Source: Sphingobacterium sp. LZ7M1 (GTDB lineage Bacteria > Bacteroidota > Bacteroidia > Sphingobacteriales > Sphingobacteriaceae). From it: DNA of 64,000 bases. The stretch spans positions 3,348,001 through 3,412,000 of the forward strand of contig NZ_CP101134.1 in NCBI RefSeq assembly GCF_024296865.1, read 5' to 3'. Shown here piece by piece: positions 61,962 to 64,000 of this stretch; the first letter of the stretch is position 1; each line of letters opens with the position of its first letter. The position numbers and the translations under genes are program-made. Under the pieces are notes generated by a model. That model had not been told where the DNA came from. It ran no database searches and saw nothing but the letters and a program-made list of their open reading frames with translations.

Positions 61962-62634
61962 TTTCTTTCTCGGAGGCAAAATGTATTTTTGAGAAAACAA
62001 TATAAAGAACCAAGATAATTGGCAAAGCTAAAAACTTCAGGATTACCAATAACACGACGCTGATAATCAGGAAAAGGTATTTGTATTTATTGACAACCCA
62101 ACTCAAACTGCTCAGTTTCATAGAGAACAACTTTATTTCCGACACCAATAGCAAACTGGTCAGGATAGCTATGCCCAATAAAAGCCAAGTGTTCTTTAAG
62201 GCAGGATAATCTTGGAGGATAAAAGGCAAGGAAACAATAAAAAAGGTATTCATTGGCGTATTCACACCGATGAAATCCGTGCTCTGTCTCGTATCAATAT
62301 TGAATTTTGCCAATCTTAAAGCCGAAAATACGGTAATGATAAAACCTAGATAAGGAAGGTATTCGTTCGAACTGGTATCTTTTAGTAGTGTAAAGATTAT
62401 GGCTCCCGGTAAAAACCCAAAACTAATCACATCAGCCAAGGAGTCCAATTCCTTTCCAATCAACGATTTGACATGCAATGCTCTAGCTGACATACCATCG
62501 AAAAAGTCAAAAATACCCGAAGCTAATACACAGTAAAAAGCCAACATATACTCTTGGTTCAGGACCATGACAGTACCGATGCAACCTGAAAAGAGGTTTA
62601 GGGAAGTGATCGTATTTGGAATGTATTTCTTCAT
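61948..62634 (-). CDS. pssA: CDP-diacylglycerol-serine O-phosphatidyltransferase
   Basis: The 228-residue membrane enzyme from the ATG at 62634 (MKKYIPNTITSLNLFSGCIG) makes phosphatidylserine, the precursor of phosphatidylethanolamine. The CDP-alcohol phosphatidyltransferase motif is intact: DG-x2-AR-x8-G-x3-D-x3-D in DGMSARALHVKSLIGKELD and on. About six to seven transmembrane helices follow. Longer starts at TTG 62676 or ATG 62646 would lie inside the rho terminator hairpin. Its promoter must be within or upstream of the rho end, since a terminator abuts the start. Confidence 0.93.
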   Translation of the reverse strand: MKKYIPNTITSLNLFSGCIGTVMVLNQEYMLAFYCVLASGIFDFFDGMSARALHVKSLIGKELDSLADVISFGFLPGAIIFTLLKDTSSNEYLPYLGFIITVFSALRLAKFNIDTRQSTDFIGVNTPMNTFFIVSLPFILQDYPALKNTWLLLGIAILTSLLLVSEIKLFSMKLSSLSWVVNKYKYLFLIISVVLLVILKFLALPIILVLYIVFSKIHFASEKEISEV

Positions 62635-62665
62635 AAAAAAAGCCATCTTTTCGCAAAGATGGCTT
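62635..62665 (-). terminator. Terminator between rho and pssA, adjacent to the pssA start codon
   Basis: AAGCCATCTTT (62640-62650 on the complement side) and AAAGATGGCTT (62655-62665) form an 11-bp stem with a TCGC loop. On the minus strand a run of T ends directly at the pssA ATG. A second small hairpin, ATGGCT-AAAA-AGCCAT, at the rho stop (about 62682-62697) has complementary arms. Confidence 0.75.
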
Positions 62666-62690
62666 AAAAATATCAATTTATGATGGCTTT

Positions 62691-64000
62691 TTAGCCATTC
62701 ATGCTAATTAAAAATTCTCCGTTGGATTTAGTTCCACGCATTTGGGTCAACAAAAATTCCATTGCTTCTTGCGAGTTCATGTCGGCAAGGTGGTTTCTCA
62801 ATACCCATAGGCGTTGCAATTCATCACGGTCAACCAATAGGTCATCACGTCTTGTGCTAGATGCAGTAAGATCGATGGCAGGGAAGATACGTTTGTTAGA
62901 CAATTTACGGTCTAATTGTAGCTCCATATTACCTGTACCCTTGAATTCTTCAAAGATTACCTCATCCATTTTAGAACCTGTCTCTGTCAATGCTGTAGCT
63001 AAAATCGTCAATGAACCACCGTTCTCGATATTTCTAGCTGCACCGAAGAAACGTTTTGGTTTATGAAGTGCATTGGCATCCACACCACCGGAAAGGATTT
63101 TTCCTGATGCTGGAGCAACAGTGTTATAAGCACGTGCTAACCTGGTAATGGAATCCAATAAGATAACCACATCATGGCCACACTCTACCATACGTTTTGC
63201 TTTTTCCAATACGATGTTGGCAATTTTCACGTGACGGTCAGCAGGCTCATCAAAAGTCGATGAAACAACTTCTGCACGTACGCTTCTTGCCATGTCTGTA
63301 ACCTCCTCTGGACGTTCATCGATCAATAAAATGATCAAGTAAACTTCAGGATGGTTTTTGGCGATTGCATTGGCAACCTCTTTCAATAAATTGGTCTTAC
63401 CAGTTTTAGGCTGTGCAACGATCAATCCACGTTGTCCTTTACCGATTGGAGTGAAAAGATCCATAATCCTTGTCGAGTAGTTGCTCGGACCTAGATCCAA
63501 ATTCAATTTCTCATCAGGGAACAATGGTGTCAAATAATCAAAAGGAACACGGTCTCTTACTTCAGCTGGGTCTTGACCATTGATGGCCTCAACTCTCACC
63601 AAAGGAAAATATTTCTCGCCTTCTTTCGGAGGACGGATACATCCTCTTACATTATCTCCAGTTTTCAATCCAAATAACTTGATCTGTGATTGAGAAACAT
63701 AGATATCATCCGGAGATGTCAAATAATTATAGTCTGAAGACCTTAAGAAACCATAACCATCGGCCATAATTTCCAATACACCTTCATTAATAATTACGTT
63801 GTCAAAATCTGTTGGAGTGGAAGCTTTAGAAGAAGGTTCAGGAGAAGGAGTAGTTGTGGATTCTGTGGGAGTAGATTCTGCTGCTGGTTTGCTAACAAAA
63901 TCCATTTTCGTTTCCTCATCATCGGCTGCCACTCTGTTTCTACCTACTGCTACAGGTTCTGCAGCTTTCACTGTACGCACTCTTTTTCTTGTTCGCTCTG
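62691..64000 (-). CDS. rho: Transcription termination factor Rho; 5' part outside window
   Basis: This is the ATP-dependent hexameric helicase that ends transcription. The frame is open to the window edge (a GTG at 63980 is internal); the missing N-terminus should carry the Rho_N helical domain. Seen here are an Arg/Lys-rich and then Ser/Thr/Pro/Glu-rich linker (63.8-64.0 kb), the cold-shock RNA-binding domain ([21 protein letters not shown]), and the ATPase with Walker [44 protein letters not shown] and the Q/R loops. The linker insertion between Rho_N and CSD is common in Bacteroidota. Confidence 0.96.
   Translation of the reverse strand, partial: ERTRKRVRTVKAAEPVAVGRNRVAADDEETKMDFVSKPAAESTPTESTTTPSPEPSSKASTPTDFDNVIINEGVLEIMADGYGFLRSSDYNYLTSPDDIYVSQSQIKLFGLKTGDNVRGCIRPPKEGEKYFPLVRVEAINGQDPAEVRDRVPFDYLTPLFPDEKLNLDLGPSNYSTRIMDLFTPIGKGQRGLIVAQPKTGKTNLLKEVANAIAKNHPEVYLIILLIDERPEEVTDMARSVRAEVVSSTFDEPADRHVKIANIVLEKAKRMVECGHDVVILLDSITRLARAYNTVAPASGKILSGGVDANALHKPKRFFGAARNIENGGSLTILATALTETGSKMDEVIFEEFKGTGNMELQLDRKLSNKRIFPAIDLTASSTRRDDLLVDRDELQRLWVLRNHLADMNSQEAMEFLLTQMRGTKSNGEFLISMNG

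Noticed and set aside
63978..63980. GTG at 63980 as the rho start
   Set aside because: The frame stays open through the basic linker to the window edge, and the N-terminal Rho_N domain would be missing.

Overview
The window reads as chromosome of a Bacteroidota bacterium, most probably a Sphingobacteriaceae member (Sphingobacterium/Pedobacter type). The support is gene content (SusC/SusD pair, fused alpha/beta 2-oxoacid dehydrogenase E1, DUF4290-murA pair, nadK-uppS-bamA-ompH-ompH cluster, YpdA, glycine-lipid acyltransferases), rarity of Shine-Dalgarno sequences, and many upstream boxes of the Bacteroidota -7 form TAnnTTTG. Almost all of it is ordinary chromosome. There is no phage, IS transposase or CRISPR array. 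Genes are cut at both ends: an E1 dehydrogenase at the left and rho at the right.

Layout. 1-11.4 kb: 2-oxoisovalerate dehydrogenase E1 (partial), a hypothetical protein, a NUDIX hydrolase, a structured candidate small RNA (3.19-3.31 kb), the decayed tail of a HAD-like gene, an unlisted 43-residue membrane protein, rlmH, a YceI lipoprotein, murA, DUF4290, UvrD/PcrA helicase, a CAT-like acyltransferase and a VanX-type dipeptidase. 11.4-13.8 kb: a REP-like inverted pair, dnaB, and an intergenic cluster of DnaA-box-like 9-mers. 13.8-24.3 kb: SDR, YqeY, GNAT, the GlsB/GlsA aminolipid pair, then the envelope cluster CBS protein-nadK-uppS-bamA-ompH-ompH. 24.3-40 kb: GMC oxidoreductase, two-gene membrane Fe-S/CCG reductase, tRNA-Leu, Ppx/GppA, a Gfo/Idh/MocA enzyme, a lipoprotein, PEP carboxylase, FUSC, YpdA, TetR, murB and an ECF sigma factor. 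40-53 kb: a PfkB kinase, then two identical direct-repeat tRNA-Asn(GTT) genes that enclose xylA-xylB and a divergent SusC-SusD-DUF1080x2-Gfo/Idh/MocA operon. 53-64 kb: MgtE, a large peptidase-like/propeller/outer-membrane-barrel protein, pgk, sppA, folK, an orphan Hpt protein, pssA and rho (partial).

The most interesting locus is the 11.7-kb segment between the tRNA-Asn copies. Its outer-membrane import pair, two-domain 3-keto-disaccharide hydrolase-family protein and Tat-exported NAD-type oxidoreductase, next to a xylose isomerase/xylulokinase operon and with no classical glycoside hydrolase, suggest a glycan or glycoside utilisation locus working by oxidation to a 3-keto sugar instead of direct hydrolysis. 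Second-rank items are the candidate sRNA with its own promoter and terminator, the DnaA-box cluster beside dnaB, a 365-bp element of five 53-bp repeats bounded by 30-bp inverted repeats, and the 946-residue HExxH/propeller/barrel protein. Start sites were moved to in-frame ATG codons where the longer frames began at TTG or GTG without support.
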